From Schistosoma haematobium (lineage: Eukaryota; Platyhelminthes; Trematoda; Strigeidida; Schistosomatidae), in the NCBI RefSeq assembly GCF_000699445.3, contig NC_067202.1:17083644-17147643 (forward strand): DNA of 64,000 nt. The letters run 5' to 3'. The position numbers and the translations under genes were made by a program. Each line of letters starts with the position of its first letter. The first letter of the stretch is position 1. This document shows, piece after piece, positions 1 to 11,502 of this stretch. The notes beneath the pieces were generated by a model. It saw only the letters and a list, made by a program, of their open reading frames with translations, did not search any database and was not told the DNA's origin.

Positions 1-15
1 ATTATAATTTGAATA

Positions 16-50
<35 letters not shown>

Positions 51-1082
51 CTATTGGATAGGTTATATCTTTTATAAGTATCCATTCTTCTAATGTTTTT
101 TTTATATCTATGATAAATGAATGAATAGTTTGACGATGTATAGTTGATGTGAATGATGCTAATCTTGTTGATGATGATGATGAATCTGGTTGTCTAAATG
201 AATTGGATTCTTGATTTAAATCACATCTTATACGATTACTATTATTATTATTAGTAGTAGTATTAGTACTGGTAGTAGTAGTAGTAGTAGTAGTCATAGT
301 AATAGTAGTGGTAGTAGTAGTAGTAGTGGTACTATTAGTAGTATTGTTAGTAGTATGATATTGATGAATACAATTCATATTTATATGATTAAAATTTGTC
401 ATAATTGGTGTAGTCATTGTAATTGAAGTTGAACATGATGATATTGAATGATGATCATGATCATGATCATGATGATAATAACCATACGATGATTTTTGTG
501 GTAGATTTAAACGTGTTGCATAATGATCATGATGATGATGTAATATGGATGATTGGTCATCGTAGGTTAACATGGATGACGTATTATTACTACTCGTATT
601 ACTATGAAATGGTAAATAAGATGTAACGATATTCTCTATTGGTTTATTCATTGAATGAGTTGATATAGATCTTCTTGTATAAATAGGCTGATTATATAGT
701 TTTGAATAGTGTATACTCGATGTATTCAATGTATTCTCGTATGGTTCATAATATGGTTGAGGTAAAGGATTCATATTATCATTTAAAGTGGTCATATATT
801 GACTAGTTGTTGGGATATATACATTTGATAATTTGATTGGATCTGATCTATTGTAATGATCAGTGAATGTAGAATTTAATATAAAATTATTAGTAGTATC
901 ATTAGTAGTATTATTAATAGGAGTAGTAGGAGTAAGGGTAGGAGGAGTATGATTAGTTACTGTTCCATGAAGATAAGCGGTAGCAGCGGCAGCAACTGCT
1001 GCAGCTGCAATAACTGGATAAGATGAATATGGTGTTGTTGAACATAAATAAGTTTGTGTATTAGCTCGTGCACGTTGAACAG
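1..1082 (-). CDS. Nuclear receptor exon 3 (end of DNA-binding domain and hinge), partial at window edge
   Basis: The acceptor AG is at 1084-1083 and the exon opens at 1082. The first two bases complete the alanine codon left split by exon 2. The reading then runs 360 codons to position 1 without a stop, so the exon leaves the window. The first residues read AVQRAR after GMKKS of exon 2, matching the C-terminal extension of NR2-type receptors. The remainder is low complexity: Ala-rich, then Thr/Asn/Ser-rich, with His/Asp runs near 430-540 and poly-Thr near 250-350 from a GTA/AGT-type repeat. This looks like a very long hinge, as seen in many schistosome nuclear receptors. No ligand-binding domain is visible; it would lie to the left of the window. 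The protein should be a nuclear DNA-binding transcription factor. Confidence 0.82.
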
Positions 1083-1207
1083 CTAAATAATAAATAAATT
1101 GAAAACAATACGGTTAATAAATAAAATTTTCAATATTGTACTATAGATACGTTTTCTAAACTAATAATAATCAACAGGAAACCAGATTTGATAATCATTA
1201 ATGGTTA

Positions 1208-1615
1208 CCGCTTTGCCCCCAAATGCCCTAGTCGAAATGCTCTCACATGGCCACGCGCATATAACCACTGCTAGGGAAGTCCTACTCACTGCACTCTCGT
1301 GGTGGGGGTATTGTCTACGAAATGGAGAGAACGAGAAGCAAATGTTCGACACATTAATCGGGCTAGTAGATATGGAGGATCCACATAGGGGAGTTGGGAA
1401 ACCCCGATTCCAAACCAATATTGCACCTGGGCTACAGGATCCTGAAGGAACAAACGGAGTATGAACCAATTATGGTCACCGGCTACCATGGGACTGTACC
1501 TCTTTACGTTCCTCCACTACCTTATAGAATAGAACTTCAGGTTAAAGGCTTCAGGTGTGGACCCGTGATTCGGTTTGGACACCCGAGCAGTATCTCAGCC
1601 CTCACATAAATTGAA
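1208..1615 (+). mobile_element. SINE copy (family that shares its 3' tail with RTE), 3' end missing
   Basis: This matches, in reverse complement, the repeats at 29175-29703 and 45285-45770. It covers the body from the region near 'aaatgccct' to the part before the tail. The A-rich 3' tail seen in the other two copies is absent. Short open frames on both strands here are by-products of the repeat. Confidence 0.75.
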
Positions 1616-2068
1616 TGATTTACCCACGAAATTGAGCGACACATCCACCATTTTCTTCAGTGAGTTACTACCTCACAACTGACCCGGATGAACTCCACTA
1701 ATCACGGCTTTTCACTAGAACTCCTGGAAATACCTCTTGAAGCCAGTCACTAGTAAGCATATGTTGATTAATATCAGAAGGGTTTTGTGGATATTACGGT
1801 TATTTCAGTAGTTGAGATCATAAGTCAATTGAAGCTAAACCAACATGGAAAACCTGGAAACACTGGACGGTCGTTTCGTTCTAGTGTGGGACTCCTGAGC
1901 AGTGCGCGTCCACGACCTCGACCCCTGCGAGATTCGAACCCAGGACCTATCGATCTCACGCGCGAACGCTTAAAGTCTATACCACTGAGCCGGTCGGCAT
2001 CCAGTTGTGTTAATGTCTACCTTCAACTAATCCACGAAATTGAGCGACACATCCACCATCATCTTCAG
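1616..2068 (-). mobile_element. Hammerhead SINE, about one and a half units head-to-tail
   Basis: 1616-1796 is the 5' half of one unit. 1797-2068 is the 3' two thirds of another in the same orientation. The second carries the tRNA-like B box (reverse complement of 'gattcgaaccc', near 1931) and a hammerhead remnant at 1870-1915. The ribozyme core is mutated (CTCAGGAG instead of CTGANGAG). Confidence 0.75.
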
Positions 2069-2114
2069 TAATAATAATCAATAGGAAACCAGATTTTGTA
2101 ATCATTAATGGTTA

Positions 2115-2659
2115 TCAGTTTTAGGGATTTATGAAGATTGTATCCTTTTCATAGTTAAATTCATGAGTCAATTTAATCTAGAGCATCATTAAACATCCTG
2201 GAAGCACTAGAAGTAACTGTTTGTTTGAATTTGGTATTCATCTTATTGTGCTAATGAAGTATGACAACTTGGACCGATAGATCTCTCGCATTTTAGATAT
2301 AACTTAGTCATTTCACTACTGAATCTGAATTCGACAATTACCAAATATTTCTACTGGAATTAAGCACTTATGATGTTACCCAGAAGGAAAATTCTGCAGT
2401 TTAAAGAGGGTACTATACAAAAAAGATCATGTTTGTCTAAGTCTTCATAACTGATCGAATTCTATCGATTAAGTAATGTAACTCAATGATAACGTCTCAG
2501 ATTGTGAAGTTGGATGACACAAATTTGAACTATACAACCATCATCGATTTCTTTAAAATTATCCATAAACTTTCCTATTGACTACCTCAGATCACTAACC
2601 AATTTAAATTCGACAATCGTTGAAAACCTCGAAGCATTAGATAACCGTTTTGTCTTAAT
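2115..2659. other. AT-rich intronic sequence with a chimeric repeat remnant
   Basis: Bases 2150-2215 resemble the 3' end of the hammerhead SINE. Bases 2225-2285 resemble the 3' tail of the RTE element at 3065-3120. Beyond that I see no gene or clear repeat. Confidence 0.5.
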
Positions 2660-3168
2660 ACAGGACTGAGATGGTTGGGTCACGTGTTGCGTATGCCTGA
2701 ACACCGATTACCACAACGCGCAATACTCACTAGTGTTGGGAATGGTTGGAAGAAAGTTAGGGGCAGCCAAACCAAAACGTGGCATCAGTGCTTGAAGTCA
2801 CTAACTTCTAGTCTGAGCCATGTTGGAAGATGCAGACTACTTGGTTGTGGTCCGCGTGACTATCGTAACCGTTGGTTGGAGACTCTTGGTGACATGACTC
2901 GGAATCGATCACAGTGACGTTGGTGTATACACTCTGTCTTCCCTTAAACTATGAGATTAAAATCGCTTTATATCTTTCTTTCTGTGAACTAAATCTTTCT
3001 TCCTGTACTATGTTCTCATACACAATCTTTCTTTTATATATTACCACCATTGAAGTGACTACTTCTATGAATTTGGTGATCATCTTGCTGTGTTAATGCG
3101 GTATGGCAACTTGGACCGATATATGTGCGTGGTCCTACGTTGTATCTGACTGACTGACTGACTGAGTC
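2660..3168 (+). pseudogene. RTE-type LINE: last part of the reverse transcriptase ORF and 3' UTR (5'-truncated)
   Basis: 2663-2917 encodes the extreme C-terminus of an RTE-like reverse transcriptase (motifs RWLGHVLRMPEHRLP, VRGSQTKTWHQ, RWLETLGDMTRNRSQ), ending at TGA 2915-2917. The 3' UTR follows and ends in CTGA repeats near 3150-3165. The same 3' UTR recurs at 31645-31935 (+) and 27475-27560 (-). 5' truncation is usual for LINEs, and no catalytic motifs remain. Confidence 0.8.
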
Positions 3169-3862
3169 CCATTCACTAATTTTCAACCAGGAATTAAATC
3201 CATTTTAAGGTTACTGCTCATTAAATGAAGATTATAAATCAACTGTTAATCAATAAAGATAATAATAATAATCATGAATTTATTATCATAACGGTTTCAT
3301 AAATCTTCTCAATTAAACTCTACATTAAATGGAGAGTAAGATTATTCGATTAAATAATCTCTAGATATACATAAATAATCAATAGTTTACTTACCCTATG
3401 CAAACAAACAACAAATATTACATATGTACACATAACCATATGCATTTATGCACATACAAATGTTTATACACATACACATACATACACATACACACACACC
3501 ACGTAATCTAACAAAAGTGACATAAACTCATGTTAGCAAGAAGCCGAAAGGAAATATCTACTTCCCTTCATATCACTTATCCACCTACCCCCCCCCGCTG
3601 AAAACACACATTTTATTTACATGCTCATTCTCATTCTAGATTGGTTACTATGACAATTGGATGGATGAGAAAAAATATGCCACACGAATAGTAATAATTT
3701 TTTTCTGTTTTGTTTTTTTAGTGATCAGGGCTTAATTCACACCGCTTAAAACAGTTAGGTAACTATCTCTCTGTCTATTTACTCATACACATGTGGAGTA
3801 TATTTAAAAAAAATTTTTTTGTCCATGAAAAGTCCTACTTTTCTAAGTAAACTTTGATAGTA
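3169..3862. other. AT-rich intronic stretch with microsatellite
   Basis: A CATA/CACA-type microsatellite runs through 3420-3500, with homopolymer C and T runs at 3590 and 3710. No gene seen. Confidence 0.6.
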
Positions 3863-4060
3863 GATGGTGGTTGGAGGTAGTCGACAGAAAACCCTGGATC
3901 CGGGTTTCGTGCTACTTGGCACTCGTCAGCAAGGTGTGCCTGTAATCTTGAGGGAACTGGTGCTCCCTGGCGGATTTGATCTCGTGTCACCCAGCTCTAC
4001 AGACAGAGACGGTACCACTGAGCTATCCGAACCGCAACCGACCTACTGTAGGACTGAGAT
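3863..4060 (-). mobile_element. tRNA-headed SINE with hammerhead ribozyme
   Basis: Read on the minus strand, the element starts with a tRNA-like head. The A box TAGCTCAGTGG (4025-4015) matches the pol III consensus. A diverged B box is at 3982-3972. A hammerhead fold follows at 3934-3892. A second fragment of the same family lies at 4205-4250. The family is related to schistosome Smalpha-type repeats. Confidence 0.72.
3892..3934 (-). ncRNA. Hammerhead ribozyme, near-consensus
   Basis: On the minus strand: stem I CCTTG pairs with CAGGG, the core is CTGACGAG, stem II GTGC pairs with GCAC, and GAAA precedes a short stem III. The cleavage triplet is ATC. One stem III pair is a C-A mismatch in this copy; the relative at 4205-4250 has GTC there. 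It looks close to active, but the mismatch makes cleavage uncertain. Confidence 0.65.
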
Positions 4061-4204
4061 GTAATCACAATTGATTGATCACCGAGTGGCGATCAATGTC
4101 ATGCGTGTCTAGTCCTTATTAGTGCAGATCGAATGCTATCGACCATGTTGCAATGTGGCCACCAGTCTAGATGACTCGACACTGCGTGCACTACATATTG
4201 AGAT

Positions 4205-4510
4205 TAGATGGTGGTTGGAGGTAGTCGACAGGAAACCCTGGACCCGAGTTATAAGCAGAGATGGATGTTGGCTAGTAGTGGAATCCAGGACACGTGTTTT
4301 GTTCTTATTTGGAACTTGTATCCTAAAATTGTTGATGTTCACTCCGGGACTCGAACCTAGTACTATTGGCTTCAAACGCTTATAATGCTAGTGACTTCAA
4401 GTAATATTGAAATAGTCCGCACAGGATGTATATATATATCAAAAGAGACTGATCAATTGTAGTTTTAAACATCAATGGGAAGATTCAAATAAACGATATA
4501 AAAATGAATT
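4205..4510 (-). mobile_element. Smalpha-like SINE with degenerate hammerhead
   Basis: The minus strand reads a 5' section near 4440-4510, a tRNA-like part with B box 'ggttcgagtcc' near 4350, and a decayed ribozyme at 4275-4320 ending in the sequence for 'cctggattccact'. Related copies are at 9475, 27205, 29050 and 34505. Confidence 0.65.
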
Positions 4511-4839
4511 GAAGTTTGATAGTGATTAGTAGTCAAATATACGACTTGCGTTTCATCGTATCTGAGACTCGTCATATGGATGTACCGGACGATTACACAG
4601 GAACTCGACCCCAACACTTTGACTTTGGAACATCCAACTGGTTATCCACTCAGATAACCATCAGGTTGAACTCTTGGTGTCAATATCTTGTTACTTAGTA
4701 GTTATATGTTGAGAATATATAAACCAATAATCCGTAAATTGGTTCAAAGAGTTACCATTTCTTCAATCTTGTCTTATGTATCACAATATATCAAGGTATC
4801 TATTAAATTATGGTTATATCCTGACTATAACAAATGACA

Positions 4840-5115
4840 TCTGCTGGTAATTACATAATATTGAGGGATTTATGGAAATTGTAGAACTTTTAACAAGTCA
4901 AATCACGAAGTAATTTTAGTAAGATTACCATTGAAAACCCGGAAACACTAGAAGACTATTTCGTCCTTACATGGGATTTCTCAACACAACACCACCACAT
5001 AGATTTAAACCAAAAATATTCAGTTATGAACAGGAACACTTGATCTGTAGACCACTAAGCCAACCTCCAATGGTGTTAATATCTAACTTCAATCAATTCA
5101 TGATTTTGTGGGACT
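4840..5115 (-). mobile_element. Hammerhead SINE remnant
   Basis: This is diverged but colinear with the hammerhead SINE: the 3' end at 4890-4960, a ribozyme remnant around 4965-5000, and the end of the tRNA-like head at 5040-5075. The core is no longer recognisable. Confidence 0.5.
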
Positions 5116-5914
5116 ACCTCCCATTGGCTGCCGTTTGATAACTGTTTGACTATCCTTGTGGTGGTGTAGTGGGCGGGCAGTGTCTCTGAGAAATCGCAAA
5201 CTAAAATGAAATAGCTATTCAGTGCACTTTGCGTTTCTATGGTGTTCTAAATAAGATCAACTAGTGACATAATCTGTGAAACTTCTACTCATTACACTCC
5301 CCTTACTTCAACGCTTGTTCCTATGTTAAAAAAGCACGTCATACTCTATGTTTGTTAATGGGAGACTATAGTTTACAAAAAGAATATAAGATATCTAACC
5401 TGAATTTACAGTCGGACACTAAACTAGTTGTATCCTGTCAATGTTCACTAAATTCTAAATTCACATTCCCATGTATAAACTATTCATGAATTTAGTAACC
5501 AGGTCAAACCAATATACTAAACATTCATTATATGTTTATTAGTGACTAACTTTGAAAGTGAATCCCCTGTAATTCAATTATGTAGTTCTGATTAGAGAAG
5601 TTCAACTACGTCAAAGATGAGACAATTATCATCATTCTTATTAAATAATGATCGCATAATACCTTGAAGTGATTGATTTAAACATGTGAACAACTAGATA
5701 TCAACTCAGTGGTCTGTAGGCTAAACACTATTGTCATGAGACTTGAATATTGCTAATTCAGTTTATTGAGAAGTAGTGTATATACACCAACAAGGAGTTT
5801 CACCAGTAGAATGAAACAAAAACTATTCAACGTCGTCTAACTAAAGTCAATTAGTGATGTAAAATATAATTTCATGATTAAACTAACTTCATATTCTTAT
5901 GTACAAATATCGAT
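5116..5914. other. Intronic sequence without recognisable feature
   Basis: AT-rich, with stops in all frames. I see no gene and no clear repeat. Confidence 0.5.
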
Positions 5915-6335
5915 CCTTTTTTAATAGTTGAGATCATGAGTCAATTGAAGCTAGATCACGATTATATTCATCAACATATGCTCACTAATGACGGTCTCCA
6001 AGAGGTATTTCCTGGAATTCTGGTGAAAAGTAGTGACCAGTGGAGTTCAACTGGGTCTTTACTGAGACAGAAACTCACTGAAGACAATGGTGAATGTGTC
6101 GCTCATGGATTAGTTGAAGTTAGACATTAACACAACTAGATGCCGACCGGCTTAGTGGTCTAGAAGTTAAGCGTTCGCTCGCGAGACTGATAGGTCATGG
6201 GTTCAAATCTTGCGACGCGGGTTCGTGGCTGCTCACTGCTGAGGGGTCCCGTAATGGGACGAAACGGCCGCCTAGTGCTTCCACATTGTCCATAGTGATC
6301 TAGCTTTAGTTGACTCATGAGTTCACCTATTAAAA
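5915..6335 (+). mobile_element. Hammerhead SINE, full unit with an inverted piece of its own 3' end at the 5' side
   Basis: The unit reads 5960-6335 on the plus strand with a tRNA-like head (A box near 6152, B box 'gggttcaaatc' near 6200) and a ribozyme remnant at 6225-6280. The core is CTGAGGGG and the cleavage triplet has become GCC, so it should be inactive. Bases 5925-5960 are the SINE 3' end in inverted orientation, giving short terminal inverted repeats. The composite at 35102-35611 has the same arrangement. Confidence 0.75.
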
Positions 6336-7506
6336 CATTACTATACTATCTACAAAATCCCTTTAAATATGGATTCATTATCCGATTCACTATGCCTCAG
6401 GTCATATACATTAACTTAAAAATGGTTTTGTTTTGCCTTATTGCATAGATTACTAAATATGATTAAGTATATTCGATCATTTATTTTACTCTTTATAATA
6501 AATAATCGTTTACCACTTCTATTCAAGTAGATCACTTTTCCTAATCTTCAGTGTGATTGTATCCCTCCCTCTCCCCCCCTCCTAGATGGCTACTTTCTTT
6601 TCTCTTTTCATAGTTTATTTGCTTTTCTTTTAAACATTTTTTCTCTTAAAAAACATTCTCTTTCTTTCACTGTTTTTTTTATGTGTCATTTCATTCAATC
6701 GTCCTCTAATCCCTAAGTACCATTATTTGTTTCAATGAATGAATGAATGAATGAATGAATGAAGTCTTGTTGACTTCTTTTTACACCCGCATTACGTTTC
6801 ATGCTTTTTCTTCATCGGTATAGTTCTCTTTTTTTTATTATTTAACGCCACCAACCTCTTTGAACTCAACTGAAAGACCCATTATTTATCTATTTGTCTA
6901 TCTATCAAGTGGTTGCTTCTATTTTATTAGTTAAAACTATACTAACTACACTATTGTACTAAGAATACTTTGAGTTATATCACCATGTTCATATTGGCTT
7001 GATTCATTGTTTTTGCCTTCCTCATTATGATCTGTACATTATTCGAATTTCGTTGGATAAGGGGAGGGGTGTGTGAAGAGCGGTTTCTCTTTTTCACCCC
7101 AGAACAAACAAATGGGATTCTATTCGCGTGTGAAAATTTTTTTTTGTTTTAAATTAGCGTTTAGTTAACAACCATTTTGTTTAAATGATAAATTGACTAT
7201 GTAATAATGATATAATAAAACATAAAATGGGAAATTCATTTCATATTTTTTTCTCTCTATCATCCATGTAGAGTATAATTAACTTGTCACATTAATAATA
7301 CTACTAGTAATAATAATAATAGTAGTATTAGTAGTAGTAGTGAGGTAGCAACATGGAAAAAACAACTGTTGATAGATTATTTTACTTATCATTATGTATC
7401 TGAATGCATGAGAGTTAGAAAAAAGTGATAGGGAGTATGTATAATACCGGGAGAAAGATATAAAGATTGATAAATAGATAAACAACTAGATGATATAATC
7501 AGTTTC
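6336..7506. other. Intronic sequence, pyrimidine-rich, with short tandem repeats
   Basis: A GAAT/ATGA tetranucleotide tract runs 6737-6765 and an ATT/AGT-type tract 7290-7345. No gene seen. Confidence 0.55.
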
Positions 7507-7905
7507 AATATCTGAAGGGGTGTTTGTGGATATTATAGTAATTTCATTCGTTAAGATCATGAATCAATTGAAGCTAGACTACTATGAAAACCCTAGAAGC
7601 AATGGACGATCGTTACGTTGTATTGTAGGACTCCTTAGTAGTGCGCATCCACGATCCCAACTCGAGAGATTTGAACCTAGGGTCTTTGGTCTCACGCGCG
7701 AACACATAATTTTTAGACCAGGGAGCACTCATCCGACGGTGTTAATGTCTAACTTTAACTAATCCACGAAATTGGGCGACACATCCACCATTGTCTTCAG
7801 TCAGTTACTATCTCACAGAACAAACCGGTCGAACTTCACTAGTCACTACTTCTCACTAGAACACTTCTTAAATTCAATCAGAAGAAGTTTTCGTAGATAT
7901 TATAG
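7507..7905 (-). mobile_element. Hammerhead SINE, near full unit
   Basis: The unit includes the 3' end (7545-7600), a ribozyme remnant (7600-7650), the tRNA-like head (7665-7735) and the 5' part (7740-7905). The ribozyme core is mutated. A plus-strand fragment (7918-8035) of the same family, with core CTGAGGAT, follows directly. Confidence 0.72.
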
Positions 7906-8035
7906 TAAGTTAATATGAATGCGTACTGCTGAGGATTCCCACAACAGGACGAAAAGATTGTCCAGTGCTTCCAGGGTTTTTGATGGTTGTTTAGCTTCAA
8001 TTTGACTCATGATTTCAACTATTGAAATAAATATC

Positions 8036-9184
8036 TGTTTAGATTCAAGTAATTTATGACAAAAAAAGAACAGATGATTTCGATCTTTTCAATGATATTA
8101 GTCAAACAACTATTTTAGCCAATTTTGATTAAAATAAACAGCAGTAAAATCTTCTTTATCTCTAATTGTGAATAGGTAGTGAATTGAAGTCATGTTTGAG
8201 TTGTGGATCTCCAATGCTGAAGAACACCATATTAGGACGAAACATCTATTCAATGATTCTTGGAATTCAATTAGCTATTTTTTCTAAGACCAAATTTTTT
8301 ATGTACACTGTGAAAGAGTAATTACATTTCAAGTATATTTTCAATAGTGTACATTGTCGTAATGACTAGGAATAAAGTAATAACACTTTTAAATCTTATT
8401 GTGAAAATGTTCCCTTCAGATCATTGGATTGAAATTCAGTCGTTCATAGTTTCAACTTCAATTGCACGTAGCAACAGTTTTCAACTTTTCAAGTTATAAT
8501 TAATGTAATTACATTCATTTTACTAGCAGTTTGTTGGTTTTATTGAGTATAATAAAAGTTGGCTAATGGCTAATCATGAAGCTTAACATGTACGTTTTTG
8601 GTCCTTCTTGAGACTCGTCATCTGAATCAACTACTCTCATTTGTATATTTATGTTATTTTAATGAGGTAATTTGTTGAGAAATTTGAAACTACAATGAAT
8701 TGACTACATAGTTATTACTAATCTAATTGATGGGTTACTCTGAAACTTACATTGGTTAACATAAATTCTCACTTATTATAGTGGTTAAAGCAACATGTAA
8801 TCATGCGTATTTATATAACTATCCCATAAACTAATTACTATGACCCTCGTAGAAGTACTCTCAGTGTGGTACATATCTTTGATTGCTTCAACATTTCCTT
8901 TTCTTCCTATTCACTGGAAATTAAGAGAAGTGATCGTATGTTAAGACTGATTGTAAATAATCACAAATGAATATGATTGTCAGTTAATCATTGTTTCATA
9001 ATTTCATAATTCATTCCTATAATCAAATATTTGGCATAAAATAAAGTGAGGATTCATTTAACATTTAATGATTTGGATCATTGTGTTGCTGATAGGTTGA
9101 TTGAATTTTGATCAATCTTAATTGACATATATGGATTCTATGTAGATTATCTTGATAGATATGAACTTGGTAACTAGATAAACG
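8036..9184. other. Intronic sequence with small SINE remnants
   Basis: Bases 8195-8285 keep a trace of the hammerhead SINE ('ttaggacgaaac'). The rest shows nothing I recognise. Confidence 0.45.
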
Positions 9185-9261
9185 ATACATAGGTATCTGA
9201 AGCAAAAATTATTGTGTTTTAATCCCGAAGTCAGTATCAAATCGCCTGAGATATATAGACA

Positions 9262-9327
9262 CATCCAACTGACGAGTTCAAAGTAGGACGAAACACGTAC
9301 ACACATATATACACACACTTGGATTCC
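9262..9327 (+). ncRNA. Degenerate hammerhead with a microsatellite in stem III
   Basis: The core CTGACGAG, a GTTC/GGAC stem II and GAAAC are present, and stem I ATCCAA/TTGGAT can still form. An AC/AT microsatellite (9296-9318) has replaced the stem III loop and the cleavage triplet. It sits in a degraded Smalpha-like copy spanning about 9185-9345. Confidence 0.55.
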
Positions 9328-9474
9328 ATTTATTCTGTATAAACTAAGTATTATAGTCATGATTAATTTTCAATAATTCTCCATTGAGAAAATCAGTATA
9401 AAAATTGAATAAACCTCTGCAAATTACTCATCAGTGACCAATTAGATTTTTAGACAGATTTCTAAATCATAAAC

Positions 9475-9715
9475 AAAGATAGATGGTGGCTAGTAGTGAA
9501 ATCTAGGATGCACAGGTGCATCTAGTCAATTAGTCCCGAATAAGATGAAACACACGTCCTGGATTCTACTGCCAGCCACCATCATCTCCGCTTATACTAT
9601 TTGTGACTTAAGGCAATATCGAGGCAATCAGCATAGGGTGTACATATACCATTAAGAGACTGATCAATTCCAGTCGTAAAGATCAATGAGAAGATACGAA
9701 CAAACAATAAAAAAT
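9475..9715 (-). mobile_element. Smalpha-like SINE, internally rearranged
   Basis: Short minus-orientation and plus-orientation pieces of the Smalpha-like repeat abut near 9515-9595. A degenerate hammerhead on the plus strand (9515-9575) ends in 'cctggattctact'. The 5' part follows at 9600-9715 in minus orientation. Confidence 0.5.
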
Positions 9716-9857
9716 GAATTTAGATTTTTAAATTCCTACTAAAAAGTTATAACTACCAGTCTTAAACCTTTCAGATTGACATGACAGAATGTAAAGCGCA
9801 ATAAGACTAAATCATTGTAAAAATTGGTTCTTATAACACTGCAAATATGTGTCTTCA

Positions 9858-10135
9858 TAGTAAGTATGATGTGTGCTTCTGATGTCGACAGATATAACTA
9901 GTATGTAACATCCACCAAAAGTCAAATACCTGACAGCAGAAGGTTAATAAGATCAAAGAAAAGAGACGACCGAGAACAGTGAATGATTGATGTAGAAACG
10001 AAAAAAAATGATGCAGTCTGTGACGATTGATTGACATTTTACAAATGAAATATTTACTGTATGGTTCTTAGATGATACCGTAATTTGAGTGTTCAAATAC
10101 ATTTACTTGTCCCCGCTTGTGTTCTTGTTCACTAC
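9858..10135 (+). repeat. Dispersed repeat, about 280 bp, unknown class
   Basis: Similar sequence occurs at 12085-12420 (+), 54220-54535 (+), 12500-12680 (-) and 36095-36255 (-). Shared landmarks are 'gacagcagaaggtt'-like and 'tgaaatgtatt..tgtccc'-like stretches. No coding potential is seen. Confidence 0.6.
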
Positions 10136-11260
10136 ATAAGTTATTGATTACGTAAAGCTACATTAATCGTATAAAAAAGTGATGTATCCATAGATCATTT
10201 TGATTTATTGCCGAAGTTGAATAAGTACATATCAACAGTATTTATGTTTTTAATACATGTCGTCAGATACAACGTTTTCACCTATTATACACAAGTTAAT
10301 TGTGTATTGAATAAACATAACAGAGACTGAATGACTCAAATAGTTCCTACCTACCTATCAACCGATTAATAGAATTTAATGATCAAAATTACAAACGTAA
10401 ACTGTTGAACTCGAACTCATAACGTTAATAAGAAACTTGTCTCTATGTAAGATATGAATATTCATAGATTGGAATTTTAGAATTTTGAACAATTATGTAT
10501 CATGAAATTGTACTTTACTACTGAGAAGTCCCACAATAGGACGAAACGGCCGTCCAATGCTTCGAATATTCCTTTTTTTTTCTCTAGTGACTAACTTTCA
10601 AAAGTGATTCCTGGAATTCTGATAAGAAGCTGTGACTGGTGAAATGTCACTTTATTTCGTTTTGTGTGCTTGTACAAATAAATTTTCAGAAAAAGCTTTA
10701 CAATTGTAATTTTATGTGTGACATATAAACATTCATCTAACTCAAAAGGGAAGAGAAATAGTTACAAGCACCATGTGGGGTGTGGAGAACGTACTCACTG
10801 AAAACAATCAAAAATGATCACGCACTGCCATGGATTGACTGAAATTCAGCATTAACACCATTAGATCCCGGTTCAGTGGTCTAGATGTTAAGTGTTCGTG
10901 TGAGCGACTGGTGGATTTGGGGACCTATAATATTAATGGTTCCCATGTTAGCACGAAACGGCAAACCAGTACTTTCAAGTTTCTGATGGTTGCGTTACTA
11001 AGATCAGTTGACGATTTAAAAACTATGAAAATTACGTAATGTTCACAAACCTGTATACTGATAGTTACAACATCGAGGTATATTTTAATGGGGAAGTGGA
11101 TTCTGAAGATCAACATGAGACTCATAGTGAAGGTTAATCACACGAAAGTGTTATTTCCCGAATTCAGTGTGTGAACAAATTAGTACTATTTAACAGTATG
11201 AAATGAAATAAATAAACACGTTACTACTAACTAATAAATAAGCAGTAGTATATATTGTTC
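10136..11260. other. Intronic sequence with two short hammerhead SINE fragments
   Basis: Fragments lie at 10495-10570 (+; core changed to CTGAGAAG) and 10845-11010 (+; tRNA-like head and ribozyme remnant). Otherwise nothing recognised. Confidence 0.5.
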
Positions 11261-11300
11261 TCAAATTATTGTAAACTATTCATTAAAATTAATAACTTAC

Positions 11301-11502
11301 CAGATTTTTTCATACCAGCTAATAAACAACGTGATAAACGACATGCTTGACATTGGTTACGTCTTTGTGCATCGACTGGGCATTGTCCACCAGATCTACA
11401 TACATAATTGGCTGATTTACGTACAGAACGTTTAAAAAAGCTTTTACACCCTTCACATGTATACTGACCATAATGTTTACCGCTGCTTCGATCACCGCAT
11501 AC
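11301..11502 (-). CDS. Nuclear receptor exon 2: both zinc fingers of the DNA-binding domain
   Basis: The exon runs from 11502 (after acceptor CAAG) to 11301 (before donor GTAAGT) and encodes 67 codons plus one base. It begins [12 protein letters not shown], continuing finger 1 from the CQ that ends exon 1. Finger 1 has C-x2-C-x13-C-x2-C and finger 2 has C-x5-C-x9-C-x2-C. The P-box CEGCKS and FFKRSVRK match COUP-TF (NR2F) receptors rather than tailless/PNR types (CDGCSG/CNGCSG). GMKKSAVQRAR at the exon 2/3 junction fits the NR2 extension. It should bind hormone-response half sites in the nucleus. The NR2 assignment is strong; the exact subgroup is inferred from the P-box only. Confidence 0.9.

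Larger units (their letters stand above)
1162..2114. repeat. Repeat block flanked by 46-bp direct repeats
   Basis: Bases 1162-1207 and 2069-2114 are the same 46-bp sequence with about three mismatches. Between them lie one tail-sharing SINE copy and one and a half hammerhead SINE units, and nothing else. The direct repeats therefore bracket the whole inserted block exactly. Confidence 0.7.
1083..11300 (-). other. Nuclear receptor intron 2 (10.2 kb), repeat-filled
   Basis: The donor GTAAGT lies at 11300-11295 and the acceptor TTTAG at 1087-1083. The intron is phase 1. It holds most of the SINE and LINE fragments listed separately. I see no other exon of this gene inside it. Confidence 0.75.

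Noticed and set aside
423..626. Plus-strand open frame rich in Asp/His
   Set aside because: It is the antisense of the His/Asp-coding repeat in nuclear receptor exon 3.
1161..1609. Several overlapping frames on both strands
   Set aside because: They lie wholly inside a SINE copy whose other copies (29175, 45285) do not keep the frames open.
6130..6240. tRNA-like sequences with good B boxes (also near 14418, 17990, 35466)
   Set aside because: They are heads of SINE copies followed by a ribozyme, with no closed acceptor stems; not tRNA genes.
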